Assembly: GCF_003076135.1 (NCBI RefSeq)
Contig: NZ_QDGZ01000001.1
Coordinates: 372,001 to 436,000, forward strand
Length of the DNA stretch: 64,000 bases
Source: Nocardioides gansuensis
Lineage (GTDB): Bacteria > Actinomycetota > Actinomycetes > Propionibacteriales > Nocardioidaceae
Direction: 5' to 3'
The notes beneath the pieces are model-generated. The model searched no databases. It had not been told where the DNA came from and saw nothing but the letters and a program-made list of their open reading frames with translations. Each line of letters opens with the position of its first letter. Position 1 is the first letter of the stretch. Below, piece by piece: positions 44,280 through 54,876 of the stretch. Both the position numbers and the translations under genes were made by a program.

Positions 44280-45308
44280 ATGGACGCACGAGTGCGAGCG
44301 GCAATCGCCGAAGGCGGAGAGCTGGTCACCACGAGACGACTTCGGGAGCTGGGCATCGACCCGCGGCTGGTCGCTGCAGCCGTACGACGGGGCGAGCTCG
44401 TCGCGGTGCGCCGCGGCATCTACACCTCGGCCGCGCTGTGGGCGTCGTGGGACGAGTTCCGCCTCCGGCCGATCGCCCGGATCAAGGCTGCCGACCTCGC
44501 GATCACCGTGCCGCATGTCTTCAGCCACGACTCCTCGGCGCTGCTGCAGGAGCTGCCCCTCATCGACGCCCGCAGGGCCGACGTTCACATCACTCGGGAG
44601 AGAGTCCTGGGATCCAGGACGAAGTTCGGCATCCGCCACCACGGCGCGCCGTACGACGCGGCGGACGTGTGCGAGATCCACGGACTGCAAGTCCTGTCCA
44701 TCCCGAGGACCGTCATCGACATCGCGCGTGAGCACGGCTACGACGCCGGGCTCGTCGCCGCCGATGGCGCCCTTCGACTCGGGTGCACGCAGGCGCAACT
44801 CCTCGCGCAGCTGGAGGTGAAGACGCACTGGCCCGGGATCACTGTGGCCCGGGCGGTCGTAGAAGACGCCGACATCGGAGCGGAGAACGCCGCCGAGACG
44901 CTGGCGCGGATCCTCGTGCGAGAGCTGGGCGTGGGTGCGGTGGAGACGCAGTTCCCCGTCGTCACCCGACGGGGGGTGCGTTGGTGCGACCTGCGGGTGG
45001 GCTGCCACGTGTTCGAGTTCCACGGGCGACTGAAGGTGCTCGCCCCCGAGGCGGGAGGCGTCGCGGAGGCCGCGGCGGCGCAGGTCCTCTGGGACGAGCG
45101 CAAGCGCGAACGCGACGTGACCAGCCCGGGGCTCGGCCTGAGCAACATCTACTGGGAGGACTTCTTCGAGCCTGCCCGCGCCCGCGCGATCAAGCGGCTG
45201 GCTGAGGAGTACGCCGTCACCCGGCGTCGCTTTGGCGACGTGTTGCCCGCCCTCCTCGAGGAACAGGCGCGCAGGCTGCGGGGGCGGCGCTACCCGAGGT
45301 TCGGGTGA
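44280..45308 (+). CDS. AbiEi-like antitoxin-domain protein with a DUF559-like C-terminus
   Basis: 342 residues. N-terminal winged-helix AbiEi_4-type domain (VTTRRLRELGIDPRLVAAAV and VAVRRGIYTSAALW), a middle all-alpha/beta part, and an end with RWCDLRVGCHVFEFHGRLKV resembling a PD-(D/E)XK fold, though the nuclease residues are not clear. Such proteins are abundant in actinobacteria and only loosely linked to the type IV AbiE toxin-antitoxin pair. No AbiEii nucleotidyltransferase is adjacent, so it may not be a toxin-antitoxin component. ATG at 44280 chosen at the family's start. The 70-bp palindromes stand on both sides. Confidence 0.8.
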   Translation: MDARVRAAIAEGGELVTTRRLRELGIDPRLVAAAVRRGELVAVRRGIYTSAALWASWDEFRLRPIARIKAADLAITVPHVFSHDSSALLQELPLIDARRADVHITRERVLGSRTKFGIRHHGAPYDAADVCEIHGLQVLSIPRTVIDIAREHGYDAGLVAADGALRLGCTQAQLLAQLEVKTHWPGITVARAVVEDADIGAENAAETLARILVRELGVGAVETQFPVVTRRGVRWCDLRVGCHVFEFHGRLKVLAPEAGGVAEAAAAQVLWDERKRERDVTSPGLGLSNIYWEDFFEPARARAIKRLAEEYAVTRRRFGDVLPALLEEQARRLRGRRYPRFG

Positions 45309-45344
45309 CAAAGCGGCGACGTCGGGCACCGGCGTACCTGAGGC

Positions 45345-45414
45345 TGTAACGCGCCGTCCTTGACACTGCCGCGCCGTCACAGCGGCGCACCAGTGCATCG
45401 GACCGCGCGTTACA
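45345..45414. repeat. 70-bp palindromic repeat, copy 2
   Basis: Begins TGTAACGCGCCGTCC and ends CCGCGCGTTACA. Positioned 37 bases after the AbiEi-like stop. Confidence 0.85.
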
Positions 45415-45441
45415 GCACGCGCGCGGTGGCGCGCACCCGGC

Positions 45442-47169
45442 TCAGGCCGGCGGAGTCAGCAGCCTGCGCACGGTGTCGGTCCCGAGCGCCACGATCAGCG
45501 TGGGCAGCCGAGGGCCGCGGTCGGCGCCGACGAGCAGGTTGTAGAGGAGCCTGAAGAACTCCTTCTGGTCGGCCTTCACCTGGTCGGTGGGCGCGTCGTC
45601 GAGGCCGAGCCCGAGGGCGACCTTGGGTACGCCGTAGACCAGCGACGTCACTTCGTCCAGCTCCAGCTCGGACGGCAGGCGGTCGAGGAAGGTCCGCAGC
45701 CACAGCTCCTCGTCCTCGGTCAGCGAGGACAGTCGGGCGGTGTCGGGAGTGGAGCGGACCATCGTGCGCTCCGACTCGGGCACGAACTCCGACGTCCACG
45801 CCATCGCCTTGCCGAGCCGCGGCTCGAGATCGTCGACGCTTGCGTGCGGAAAGCCGACATGCTCGATGATGCGGCTGATCTGCTCGGCCGACCCCGCGGT
45901 CACGTCGGCGACGGACGACAGGGTGCGGAACGGCACGGTGACCGCCGGGGCCGGCAGCGGGCCGGACGCGACGGCGGCAGCACGCTCCCAGGCCAGCGTG
46001 GCCACGTCCCGCTTGGCCGGGTCGGCAGCCTTGCGACCCAGGGCGTCCCACTCGTCGTACAGCCGCTGCACCTCGGGACCGAAGTCGATGGTGAACGTCT
46101 GCTTGGGCGCGCGCCGCACGTAGAGCCAGCGCAGGATCGGCGCCTCGAGGATGCGCAGCGCGTCGGACGCGGTCGGCACGCCGCCGGACGACGACGACAT
46201 CTTCTGCATGCCCGCGAAGCCGACGAAGCCGTAGCCGAACCACGCCGGCCCGGAGTCGGCGCCGAAGACCGACTTCACCAGCTCGTGGCCGACGGTGAAC
46301 GACGAGCCGGGGGTCGCGTGGTCGGCGCCGGCCGGCTCGAAGTCGACGTGGTAGAAGGCCCAGCGCATGGGCCAGTCGACCTTCCAGACCAGCTTGCCCT
46401 CGCTGTCCGTGCGCAGGTTGGTCGCACCGGTGAAGCCGCAGGACGAGCAGGTGTAGGCGAGGTCGGTGGTCGCGTCGTCGTACGACGTGAGGGTCACCGT
46501 GTCGCGGCCGCACTCGCGGCAGTAGGGCTTGTAGGGGAAGCGCGCGAGGCCGCCCGCGCCGTCGCCGGTGTCTTCCTCGTCGGCCACGGAGTCCGCGAGG
46601 GCGGCAGCCTCCTGGGCGTCGAGGTCGGACTGCTGGTCGCCGGTGGGAGGCGCTGCCGGCCTCTTCGTGCGGTAGCGCCCCAGCACGGCGTCGATCTCGT
46701 CCCGCGCGGCGACGGCGGCGAGCACCGGCTCGCGGTAGGTGCCGGCGGTGTAGAGGTCGGTCTGGGAGACCTCGTCCATCTCGACGCCGAGCTCGGTCAG
46801 CGCCTCGCGCAGGGGAGCCTTGAAGTGGGCGGCCCAGGAGTCGTGGCACTCCCACGGGTCGGGTACGGCGGTGAGCGGGCGTCCGATGTGCTCGGCCCAG
46901 GACTCGGGCACTCCAGCGGGCACCTTGCGGAAGCGGTCGAAGTCGTCCCAGACGTGCAGGTGGCGGGTCTCGACGCCGCGGCGGCGCAGCTCGTCGGCCA
47001 CGAAGTGCACGGTGAGGAACTCGCGCAGGTTGCCCAGGTGCACCGGGCCGGACGGAGAGGCGCCCGAGGAGACGGTGACGGGCTTGCCCTCGCCGGCGTG
47101 CCGGACCGCGTCGTCCGCGGCGCGCATCACCCAGTCGACGGGATCCCTCTGCTGTCCACCTCGTGCCAT
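45442..47169 (-). CDS. lysS: Lysyl-tRNA synthetase, class I
   Basis: 575 residues. Class I features: ATP motif PSGPVHLGN (HIGH equivalent), KMSSSSGG (KMSKS equivalent) and a Zn-ribbon insert with CRECGRDTVTLT and CSSCGFTG. Charges tRNA-Lys. Class I LysRS is typical of some actinobacteria. ATG at 47169 precedes the conserved domain; GTG/longer starts upstream have no homology. The symbol is used for both LysRS classes; this is LysK-like. Confidence 0.96.
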   Translation of the reverse strand: MARGGQQRDPVDWVMRAADDAVRHAGEGKPVTVSSGASPSGPVHLGNLREFLTVHFVADELRRRGVETRHLHVWDDFDRFRKVPAGVPESWAEHIGRPLTAVPDPWECHDSWAAHFKAPLREALTELGVEMDEVSQTDLYTAGTYREPVLAAVAARDEIDAVLGRYRTKRPAAPPTGDQQSDLDAQEAAALADSVADEEDTGDGAGGLARFPYKPYCRECGRDTVTLTSYDDATTDLAYTCSSCGFTGATNLRTDSEGKLVWKVDWPMRWAFYHVDFEPAGADHATPGSSFTVGHELVKSVFGADSGPAWFGYGFVGFAGMQKMSSSSGGVPTASDALRILEAPILRWLYVRRAPKQTFTIDFGPEVQRLYDEWDALGRKAADPAKRDVATLAWERAAAVASGPLPAPAVTVPFRTLSSVADVTAGSAEQISRIIEHVGFPHASVDDLEPRLGKAMAWTSEFVPESERTMVRSTPDTARLSSLTEDEELWLRTFLDRLPSELELDEVTSLVYGVPKVALGLGLDDAPTDQVKADQKEFFRLLYNLLVGADRGPRLPTLIVALGTDTVRRLLTPPA

Positions 47170-47374
47170 GCAGCGAAGGCTATCCCCGGGCTTCGGAGGC
47201 CGGGCGTACGAGGGCCCCGGAGCCGCCCCCTGCGGCGACTCCGAGGCCCTGGACACGTGGGCCCTGACGGGCCGCCAGCCGCACACCCCCGCGGAGCCAC
47301 TGGTCTCACGTGCTGTTCACATTCTGCGTGAGGGCCGCCGCGACACATGGCTCTTCCCTGCCACTGGCACTATC

Positions 47375-48367
47375 ATGCCAACCATGCCTCCACGTCGCCG
47401 CCCGATGGCCACCGCCTTCGGGCTGCCGGCCGCGATGGAGGACCTCTACCGCCGGGTGCACCCCGGGAGTGGCCGTCCGGTCGCCGAGGTGGCCCACAGC
47501 CTGGTCGTCGAGCCCGACCAGCTGCTCGCCGACCTCGCCCCGCTGCTCGCCACCGACATCGTCCGGGTCGAGCGCGGGATCCTGCAGGTCGCGAGCCCCG
47601 TCGAGGCGGTGTCGAGGTACGTCGCGAGCCAGGCCGCGCTGGTCTCCGAGGCCGCCCAGGAGCTGACCCGGGTCTCCCGTGCCCTCCCGGTGCTCGCCGA
47701 GCTCCGGGGAGGCGACCCCCAGGCCCAGGGGGCGATGCCGCTCGACGGCGAGGTCTACGAGGGGGGCAACGTCCCCCAGATGCTCGCCCAGTGGATCCAG
47801 GAGTCGAGCGGCGACCTGTGCTTCCTCCGGCCGGACCAGTGGAGGCTGCCCACGGAGTCGGAGATGGCCAGGGTCGTCAACGACGCCATCCGGAAGGGAC
47901 GCGTGGTCCGGACGATCTATCCGCTAGCGGCCCTCCAGGAGGCGCCGGCCGTGCTGCTGGGGCGGGCCTCGATCGGCGAGCAGATCCGGGTGCTGCCCGA
48001 GGTGCCGACCCGGCTCGCCATCATCGGCGCCTCCCGCGGGCTGCTGCCCGACCCGCTCGGGGTCGGCACCGAGCGGCGGATGGCGCTCCGCCAGTCGGCG
48101 CTGGTGCAGCTGATGATCCGCTACTTCGACCTGCTCTGGGAGAACGCCCACGCCGTGCCGGCGCTGGACCGCGGCGAGGCCCGGCCCGACCTCCGCAGGC
48201 TGCTGCTCGGCCAGCTGGCCGCCGGCGCCAAGGACGAGCAGATCGCCCGCACGCTGGGGCTGAGCCTGCGCACGGTGCGCCGCCGGGTCGCCGCGCTGAT
48301 GGTCGAGCTGGGCGCCGACACCCGCTTCCAGGCGGGTGTGGAGGCGGCGCGGCGCGGGTGGATCTGA
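47375..48367 (+). CDS. LuxR-type helix-turn-helix regulator with an N-terminal sensor region
   Basis: 330 residues. The C-terminal HTH (DEQIARTLGLSLRTVRRRVAAL) is a LuxR/GerE motif; the N-terminal about 120 residues suggest a TrmB-like winged helix (EDLYRRVHPGSGRPVAEVA) and the middle a ligand-sensing domain. Several ATGs are near (47375, 47384, 47405); the first is used but is not certain. No clear Shine-Dalgarno. Its target is unknown. Confidence 0.7.
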   Translation: MPTMPPRRRPMATAFGLPAAMEDLYRRVHPGSGRPVAEVAHSLVVEPDQLLADLAPLLATDIVRVERGILQVASPVEAVSRYVASQAALVSEAAQELTRVSRALPVLAELRGGDPQAQGAMPLDGEVYEGGNVPQMLAQWIQESSGDLCFLRPDQWRLPTESEMARVVNDAIRKGRVVRTIYPLAALQEAPAVLLGRASIGEQIRVLPEVPTRLAIIGASRGLLPDPLGVGTERRMALRQSALVQLMIRYFDLLWENAHAVPALDRGEARPDLRRLLLGQLAAGAKDEQIARTLGLSLRTVRRRVAALMVELGADTRFQAGVEAARRGWI

Positions 48368-48373
48368 GGACGG

Positions 48374-49279
48374 CTAGGCCGGCAGGACCAGCGACCAGGC
48401 GGCCGGCTCGACCCGCCACGACCGGCTGCGCTCGGGACCGTAGATCTCCCCGTCCGCCGACACCCAGAACTCCTCGCCGCTCACCGTGGCGGTGGAGCCT
48501 CGCACGTAGAGCACGTCGTCGCGCTCGTGGTGCTCCCCGCGCCTCAGCGACACGGCGTACCCGGCCTTGGCCAGCGGGCTGACCGCCCGCGACACCATCA
48601 CGTCGACCTTCCCGTCCGCGGGGTCCGCCTCCGGGGTCAGCTCGGTGCCGCCGCCGACGCTTGCGCCGTTGCCGATGGCGACCATGAGCAGCGGCCGGCT
48701 GAAGTCGTTGACCACGGTGCCGTCGACCTCCACGCGCAGCCGCCGGTGCGGCGGGTGGACGGCCGAGAGCAGGGCGCCGATCGGGTAGCCGAGCTTGCCG
48801 AGGTTGACGCCGCCGACGCCGGCCGAACCGAGCCGCTCCTTCCAGCCCTTGCCCTTGCGGGAGGCCTGCGCCCCGGCCCCGACGTGCACGTTGTTGACGA
48901 CGATCTCGCCGGTCTCGTCGACCACCAGGTCGAGCCGTCGCGGCCGGCCCTCGAGCACGAGGCGGGCCGCGTCCTCCACCTCGAGCGGGATGCCGACGGT
49001 GCGGGCGAAGTCGTTGCCCGTGCCCGTCGGCAGTAGGGCGAGCGTGCGGTCGGCGAGCTCGTGGCGCTTGTGCAGCGCGGAGACGACGGCGTGCAGGCTG
49101 CCGTCGCCGCCGGCCACCACGATCCGCCGGGTGCCGGCGCGGTGCAGGACGCCGTCCAGCTCGCCGGGGTTGCGTGTCGCGGCCACCTCGACCGACGCCT
49201 CGTCGCGCAGGATCGCGACCGCCCGGTCCAGGGTCTCCTGGTCGGCGGTGCCAGCCTCGGCATTGGTCACCACGAGCAT
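48374..49279 (-). CDS. Diacylglycerol-kinase-type lipid kinase
   Basis: 301 residues. VAGGDGSLHAVVSALHK (nucleotide-binding) and LLPTGTGNDFARTVG are the hallmark motifs of the DAGK catalytic fold; a C-terminal beta-rich half includes NVHVGAGAQASRKGKGW. Phosphorylates diacylglycerol, or a related lipid or sphingoid, with ATP. ATG at 49279; a GTG nine bases upstream (49288) is an alternative. Convergent with the LuxR gene. Confidence 0.9.
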   Translation of the reverse strand: MLVVTNAEAGTADQETLDRAVAILRDEASVEVAATRNPGELDGVLHRAGTRRIVVAGGDGSLHAVVSALHKRHELADRTLALLPTGTGNDFARTVGIPLEVEDAARLVLEGRPRRLDLVVDETGEIVVNNVHVGAGAQASRKGKGWKERLGSAGVGGVNLGKLGYPIGALLSAVHPPHRRLRVEVDGTVVNDFSRPLLMVAIGNGASVGGGTELTPEADPADGKVDVMVSRAVSPLAKAGYAVSLRRGEHHERDDVLYVRGSTATVSGEEFWVSADGEIYGPERSRSWRVEPAAWSLVLPA

Positions 49280-49332
49280 CGGTTCCACGCCGTGGACAGT
49301 AGCCGAGACCCGGTGGTCCGTGGCTTTGGTAG

Positions 49333-50685
<1,353 letters not shown>

Positions 50686-50828
50686 CCCGCCTGTCGACGG
50701 CGGACGACGGCTGAGCAGGGCGCGGTCCGCACATCTGCACAGGATCTCCACACCTTCGCCGCGCGACCTGACCGCGCCCGCTCCTAGTCTCGAGCTCACG
50801 AACGCGTGACTGGACGACGGGAGACCCG

Positions 50829-51320
50829 ATGGAGACGCTCACCCACCTCGCGCTGCGGTCCGTGCTGGCAGTGGTGCTCGCCGGCTCGCTGGTCGTGCAG
50901 GTGATGATCGGTCCAGCGCCCGCCGGTGACCTGGAGGGGTCGCCGCTGCGGGTGCCGATCCTGGTCATCCTCGGCCTGGGAGTGCTGTGCATCCAGGTCG
51001 TCACGGTGTGTGCGTGGCAGCTCCAGACGCTGGTGCGCCGGGGCTCGGCCATCTCCCGGGCCGCCCTCCGCTACCTCGACGCGATCGTCGGCGCTGCCGC
51101 CGCGGCCTGCCTGCTGGCGCTGGCGTTCGCCGTGACCCTGGCACCGGGCGAGGACGTCGCGCCCGGGATCGTGCTCCTCATCTGTGGCGTGGGCGCGATC
51201 GTCACCGGCTTCGGGTTGTTGGTCCTCCTGCTCCGGCTGCAGCTGGGTGGTGCCATCGCCCGCCAGAGCCACGGCGGCGCCGGCCAGAGTCCCACCGGTC
51301 CCCGCCTGACGCGGCGGTAG
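50829..51320 (+). CDS. DUF2975 family membrane protein
   Basis: 163 residues with four hydrophobic helices (about 10-28, 44-66, 82-105 and 115-138). The pattern fits DUF2975, an actinobacterial and firmicute family of unknown role. Usually a YozG-like HTH gene accompanies it; none is seen here. ATG at 50829. A short basic C-terminal tail ends the protein. Confidence 0.7.
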   Translation: METLTHLALRSVLAVVLAGSLVVQVMIGPAPAGDLEGSPLRVPILVILGLGVLCIQVVTVCAWQLQTLVRRGSAISRAALRYLDAIVGAAAAACLLALAFAVTLAPGEDVAPGIVLLICGVGAIVTGFGLLVLLLRLQLGGAIARQSHGGAGQSPTGPRLTRR

Positions 51321-51432
51321 CCCCGCTCGGCCGGTCACCGGTGACCGCGCAACCCGGCTGCGGGCAAAGGCGATCGTCCACGGCACCTGAGCGGTCGGGA
51401 GGGTGCGCCTCCGGCCGATAGGATCGTGGCCC

Positions 51433-52689
51433 GTGAAGACCCTCGTCATCGGCCCCGGAGGACGCGAGCACGCCCTCGCCAGCGCACTGGCCCGGGACCC
51501 CGGTGTCACCGAGGTGCACGCCGCGCCCGGCAACCCGGGCATGGCGTCCGTCGCGACGCTGCACGACGTCGACGCCACCGACGGGGCCGCGGTCGCGGCC
51601 CTGGCGAAGCAGCTCGGCGCCGACCTGGTCGTGATCGGCCCGGAGGCCCCGCTCGTCGCGGGCGTCGCCGACGCGGTGCGCGACGCCGGCATTGCCTGCT
51701 TCGGTCCCAGCCGCGAGGCCGCCCGGCTCGAGGGCTCCAAGGCCTTCGCCAAAGAGGTCATGGAGGCCGCCGGTGTGCCCACCGCGCAGGCCCGCGTCTG
51801 CACCACGCCCGAGGAGGCGGCCGCGGCCCTCGACGCCTTCGGCGCGCCGTACGTCGTGAAGGACGACGGCCTCGCCGCCGGCAAGGGCGTCGTGGTGACC
51901 GACGACCGCGAGGCCGCGCTGGCACATGCCGCCCAGTGCGAGCGCGTGGTGATCGAGGAATACCTCGACGGCCCCGAGGTCAGCCTCTTCGCGATCACCG
52001 ACGGCGCGACGGTCTACCCGCTGCAGCCGGCCCAGGACTTCAAGCGCATCTTCGACGGCGACGAGGGACCCAACACCGGCGGCATGGGCGCCTACACGCC
52101 GCTGCCCTGGGCGCCCGAGGGCCTCGTCGACGAGGTGCTGCGCGACGTGCTGCAGCCGACCGTCGACGAGCTGGCCCGCCGCGGCACGCCCTTCGCCGGC
52201 CTGCTCTACGCCGGCCTCGCGCTGACGTCGAAGGGGACGCGGGTCGTCGAGTTCAACGCCCGCTTCGGCGACCCCGAGACCCAGCCGCTGCTGATGCTGC
52301 TGGACTCGCCGATCAGCCCGCTCCTCCTGGGCGCCGCGACCGGCAGCCTCGCCGAGGTGCCGCAGCCGGTGTGGAAGCCGGGGGCCGCCGTGGCCGTCGT
52401 GATGGCGAGCCGGGGCTACCCCGAGGGCTCGTCGGGCGGCGACGTGATCGTCGGCACCGAGACGCTCGACAAGGAGCCGGACGTCGACGTGATCCACGCC
52501 GGCACCGCCCTGGCCGACGGCCACCTCGTCACCGCCGGTGGCCGGGTGCTCGCCGTGGTCGCCGTGGGCGAGGACATCGCGGACGCCCGGGCCAAGGCCT
52601 ACGAGGGCGTCGCGACCATCAGCTTCCCCGGCGCGCAGTGGCGCCGCGACATCGCCCTCGCCGCCGCAGGCCTCAAGGAGACCCGATGA
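51433..52689 (+). CDS. purD: Phosphoribosylamine--glycine ligase
   Basis: 418 residues. IGPGGREHALASALA at the N-terminus, LEGSKAFAKEVMEAAGVP, the ATP-grasp segment VVKDDGLAAGKGVVV, and the C-terminal EFNARFGDPETQ are all present. Makes glycinamide ribonucleotide, step 2 of purine synthesis. GTG start at 51433. Its stop overlaps the purB ATG (ATGA), so the two are coupled. Upstream there is a TAGGAT-like -10 near the start. Confidence 0.97.
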   Translation: MKTLVIGPGGREHALASALARDPGVTEVHAAPGNPGMASVATLHDVDATDGAAVAALAKQLGADLVVIGPEAPLVAGVADAVRDAGIACFGPSREAARLEGSKAFAKEVMEAAGVPTAQARVCTTPEEAAAALDAFGAPYVVKDDGLAAGKGVVVTDDREAALAHAAQCERVVIEEYLDGPEVSLFAITDGATVYPLQPAQDFKRIFDGDEGPNTGGMGAYTPLPWAPEGLVDEVLRDVLQPTVDELARRGTPFAGLLYAGLALTSKGTRVVEFNARFGDPETQPLLMLLDSPISPLLLGAATGSLAEVPQPVWKPGAAVAVVMASRGYPEGSSGGDVIVGTETLDKEPDVDVIHAGTALADGHLVTAGGRVLAVVAVGEDIADARAKAYEGVATISFPGAQWRRDIALAAAGLKETR

Positions 52690-54104
52690 CCGTCCCCAAC
52701 GTCCTCGCGACGAGGTACGCCGCCGCCGACCTCGCCGCGATCTGGTCGCCCGAGCACAAGATCGTGCTCGAGCGCCGGCTGTGGATCGCCGTGCTCGAGG
52801 CCCAGCGCGACCTCGGCATCGACGTGCCGGACGGCGTGGTCGAGGCCTACCAGGCGGTCGTCGAGAAGGTCGACCTCGACTCCATCGCCGCCCGCGAGCG
52901 GGTCACCCGCCACGACGTGAAGGCGCGCATCGAGGAGTTCTCGGCGCTGGCGGGCCACGAGCACATCCACAAGGGCATGACCAGCCGCGACCTCACCGAG
53001 AACGTCGAGCAGCTGCAGGTCAGGCAGTCGCTCGAGCTGCTCCGCGACCGGGCCGTGGCGACCCTCGCCCGCCTGGCCAGGCTCGCCACCGAGCACGAGA
53101 CCACCGTGATGGCCGGCCGGTCGCACAACGTCGCGGCCCAGGCCACGACTCTCGGCAAGCGCTTCGCGACGGTCGCCGACGAGATGCTCGTCGCGGTCCA
53201 GCGCATCGAGGAGCTGCTCGCCCGCTACCCGCTGCGCGGCATCAAGGGGCCGATGGGCACCGCCCAGGACATGCTCGACCTGCTCGACGGCGACGCCACC
53301 AGGCTCGAGGACCTCGAGCAGCGGGTGGCCGCCCACCTCGGCTTCGACCAGGTGCTGACCAGCGTCGGCCAGGTCTACCCCCGCAGCCTCGACTTCGACG
53401 TGCTCTCCGCGCTCGTCCAGCTGACGGCGGGCCCCTCCAACCTGGCCACCACGATCCGGCTGATGGCCGGCCTGGAGCTGGTCACCGAGGGCTTCAAGGA
53501 GGGCCAGGTCGGCTCCAGCGCGATGCCGCACAAGATGAACACCCGCTCGTGCGAGCGCGTCAACGGCCTCGCGGTGATCACCCGCGGCTACCTGTCCATG
53601 GTCGGCGAGCTCGCCGGCGACCAGTGGAACGAGGGCGACGTCTCCTGCTCGGTCGTCCGCCGGGTCGCGCTGCCGGACGCCTTCTTCGCGGTCGACGGGC
53701 TCTTCCAGACGTTCCTCACGGTGCTCGACGAGTTCGGCGCCTTCCCCGCGGTGATCCAGCGCGAGCTCGACCGCTACCTACCCTTCCTCGCCACCACCAA
53801 GGTGCTGATGGCGGCCGTCCGGGCCGGCGTCGGACGTGAGGTCGGACACGAGGCGATCAAGGAGGCGGCCGTCGGCGTCGCCCTCGACATGCGCCAGGGC
53901 CAGGCCGAGAACGATGTCTTCGACCGCCTCGCCGCCGATCCGCGGCTGGGCCTCACCCGCGACCAGATCGCCGCCCTGGTGGCGGATCCGATCGAGTTCA
54001 CCGGCGCGGCCGTGGCGCAGACGCAGGCCGTCGTACGCCGCGTGGTGGAGCTCGTCGCCCGCCACCCCGAGGCCGCGGCGTACACCCCCGGCGCCATCCT
54101 CTGA
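52686..54104 (+). CDS. purB: Adenylosuccinate lyase
   Basis: 472 residues. The signature GSSAMPHKMNTRSCERV is near residue 278. GHEHIHKGMTSRDLTENV and VMAGRSHNVAAQATTLGKR are other active-site segments of the fumarase/aspartase fold. Removes fumarate from SAICAR and from adenylosuccinate, so it acts in both branches served by purC and purA in this window. ATG overlaps purD. Confidence 0.97.
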   Translation: MTVPNVLATRYAAADLAAIWSPEHKIVLERRLWIAVLEAQRDLGIDVPDGVVEAYQAVVEKVDLDSIAARERVTRHDVKARIEEFSALAGHEHIHKGMTSRDLTENVEQLQVRQSLELLRDRAVATLARLARLATEHETTVMAGRSHNVAAQATTLGKRFATVADEMLVAVQRIEELLARYPLRGIKGPMGTAQDMLDLLDGDATRLEDLEQRVAAHLGFDQVLTSVGQVYPRSLDFDVLSALVQLTAGPSNLATTIRLMAGLELVTEGFKEGQVGSSAMPHKMNTRSCERVNGLAVITRGYLSMVGELAGDQWNEGDVSCSVVRRVALPDAFFAVDGLFQTFLTVLDEFGAFPAVIQRELDRYLPFLATTKVLMAAVRAGVGREVGHEAIKEAAVGVALDMRQGQAENDVFDRLAADPRLGLTRDQIAALVADPIEFTGAAVAQTQAVVRRVVELVARHPEAAAYTPGAIL

Positions 54105-54111
54105 CGGACGG

Positions 54112-54876
54112 CTAGAGCATCAGCGCGGCAGCGACGATGCCGGCCGTGACGACCGCGAGCCGGAAGAACGCCGGCGGCAGCAGCCGGCCCATGCGCGCGC
54201 CGGCGTAGCCGCCGACCACCGAGCCGGTCGCGAGGAGCAGGATCGCCTCCCAGTGCAGGTCGGCGGCCACCAGGAAGATCGCGCCGGCCACGAGGTTGCC
54301 CGCGAGCACCGCCAGGGTCTTGAGCGCGTTGACGACCCTCAGCTCGAGGTCGGTGCCGAGGCCGAGGACCGCGACCATCATCACGCCCGAGCCCGCGCCG
54401 AAGTAGCCGCCGTAGACGCCGGTCAGGGCCGCGAAGCCCGTCGTCGCGGGGGACATCGAGAGCCGGGGGGAGACCGGGTTGGACTCGTCGTGGTGGCGGC
54501 GCAGCCACCGCGAGATCCACGGCTGTGCGCCGACGAGCAGGCAGGCGAAGAGGATCAGCCACGGCACGACGGCCTCGAACGCGCTCGCCGGCAGCGCCAG
54601 GAGGAGCACGGCGCCCAGCACCGCGCCGACCGCACAGCAGGCCAGCACGGCGCGGGTCACGAGCGGGTGCTCCCGCAGCTCCGAGCGGTAGCCGAAGGAT
54701 CCGCTCAGGCCGGCGGGAATGAGTCCCACGGTGTTGGACGCGTTCGCGACGACGGGCGGGATCCCGAGGGCGACGAGCACCGGGAAGCTGAGCAACGACG
54801 CGACGCCGACAGTGGAGGTGAGGACACCCGAGCCCAGGCCCGCCGCCAGGACGGCGAGCTGTTCGCCGCCGGTCAC
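54112..54876 (-). CDS. TauE/SafE-type membrane transporter
   Basis: 254 residues, eight hydrophobic helices. SGVLTSTVGVASLLSFPVLVALGIPP at the start and GVYGGYFGAGSGVMMVA in the middle are TauE/SafE (sulfite or organosulfonate exporter) motifs. Substrate unknown. GTG/ATG overlaps the GntR gene by four bases, so it is downstream of the regulator; the regulator's link to the dicarboxylate genes suggests it exports a related acid. Confidence 0.9.
   Translation of the reverse strand: MTGGEQLAVLAAGLGSGVLTSTVGVASLLSFPVLVALGIPPVVANASNTVGLIPAGLSGSFGYRSELREHPLVTRAVLACCAVGAVLGAVLLLALPASAFEAVVPWLILFACLLVGAQPWISRWLRRHHDESNPVSPRLSMSPATTGFAALTGVYGGYFGAGSGVMMVAVLGLGTDLELRVVNALKTLAVLAGNLVAGAIFLVAADLHWEAILLLATGSVVGGYAGARMGRLLPPAFFRLAVVTAGIVAAALML

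Noticed and set aside
44280..45308. Type IV toxin-antitoxin system
   Set aside because: Only the AbiEi-like partner is present; no AbiEii nucleotidyltransferase is adjacent, so a full system is not supported.
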